This document shows, in pieces, positions 63,889 through 64,000 of a stretch of DNA of 64,000 bases. Origin of the DNA: Gulosibacter macacae (GTDB lineage: Bacteria; Actinomycetota; Actinomycetes; Actinomycetales; Microbacteriaceae); contig NZ_RQVS01000012.1 of NCBI RefSeq assembly GCF_003865375.1, positions 35,326-99,325 on the forward strand, given 5' to 3'. The position numbers and the translations under genes were made by a program. Under the pieces are notes generated by a model, which saw only the letters and a list, made by a program, of their open reading frames with translations, had not been told where the DNA came from and did not search any database. The number at the start of each line of letters is the position of its first letter. Position 1 is the first letter of the stretch.

Positions 63889-64000
63889 TTTCCGCGGGCT
63901 TGCTCCCCGCAATTGGGAGCGAGAACCACAAGTGGGAGCCCCAGCGGACTCCCACTCGCAGTTTTCGCTCACAGATGGGGATGCGGCCCGGCAGGGCTGA

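Overview
The window is high-GC actinobacterial DNA, most likely from the family Microbacteriaceae. Supporting signs are frequent GTG and TTG starts, leaderless promoters (TANNNT placed 6-9 nt before the start codon), two DivIVA-type proteins, a GlgE glycogen pathway, and a gene order matching the conserved actinobacterial block rpsB-M23-xerC-dprA-yifB-yraN-DUF2469-rnhB-lepB-rplS ... rpsP-khpA-rimM-trmD ... ffh ... ftsY. The genus cannot be fixed from the sequence alone. I saw no rRNA, tRNA, CRISPR array, intact insertion sequence or prophage.

Layout. 1-7.4 kb: the end of a thioesterase-like gene, then a leftward unit iscS, ABC exporter, mnmA, small membrane protein, ligA (tRNA thiolation and DNA ligation). 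7.5-14.1 kb: rightward glgX, glgE, glgB for alpha-glucan synthesis and turnover. 14.2-23.3 kb: envelope and cell-shape genes, namely a redox-dead thioredoxin/TPR protein, a large membrane protein with an internal lipobox, a long DivIVA coiled-coil protein, an AI-2E-type permease, a secreted transglycosylase, a small protein built of repeated DivIVA modules, and cdsA. 23.4-26.6 kb: frr, pyrH, tsf, rpsB (leftward). 27-29.1 kb: a secreted M23 peptidase and an LAXTG-anchored surface protein. 29.2-33.6 kb: xerC, dprA, yifB, yraN. 33.7-36.3 kb: an accessory insertion, a GNAT gene bracketed by 122-bp direct repeats, and an orphan ThDP enzyme. 36.4-38.7 kb: DUF2469, rnhB, lepB, rplS. 38.9-44.3 kb: a membrane protein, a GCS2-type ligase, then rightward rpsP, khpA, rimM, flippase-like gene, trmD. 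44.4-52.4 kb: ffh and ftsY with accessory genes between them (TDT transporter, gamma carbonic anhydrase, a CPG-type metal ATPase with its HMA metallochaperone and a divergent Crp/Fnr regulator, a GNAT). 52.5-54.3 kb: a histidine phosphatase and TerC preceded by a yybP-ykoY manganese riboswitch. 54.4-63.8 kb: a complete propionate module.

How the genes work together. The right end is one metabolic system. ActP with its DUF485 partner imports short-chain carboxylates, PrpE activates propionate, and PrpC, PrpD and PrpB run the 2-methylcitrate cycle to pyruvate and succinate. A GntR regulator is the first gene of the prpDBC operon and has a palindrome over its own promoter; a GAF-LuxR regulator diverges from prpE. 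IscS and MnmA form a sulfur relay to tRNA. Ffh, FtsY, LepB and CdsA serve membrane and secretion biogenesis.

Intergenic DNA is rich in long palindromes. Three groups recur within the window: TACTCGA-rich repeats (at 216, 9623 and 47879), GAGGTTCTCG terminator-like stems (at 14142 and 36281), and a CTGTGGA-N10-TCCACAG element upstream of the M23, yraN and GNAT genes. Most operon ends carry a clear hairpin.
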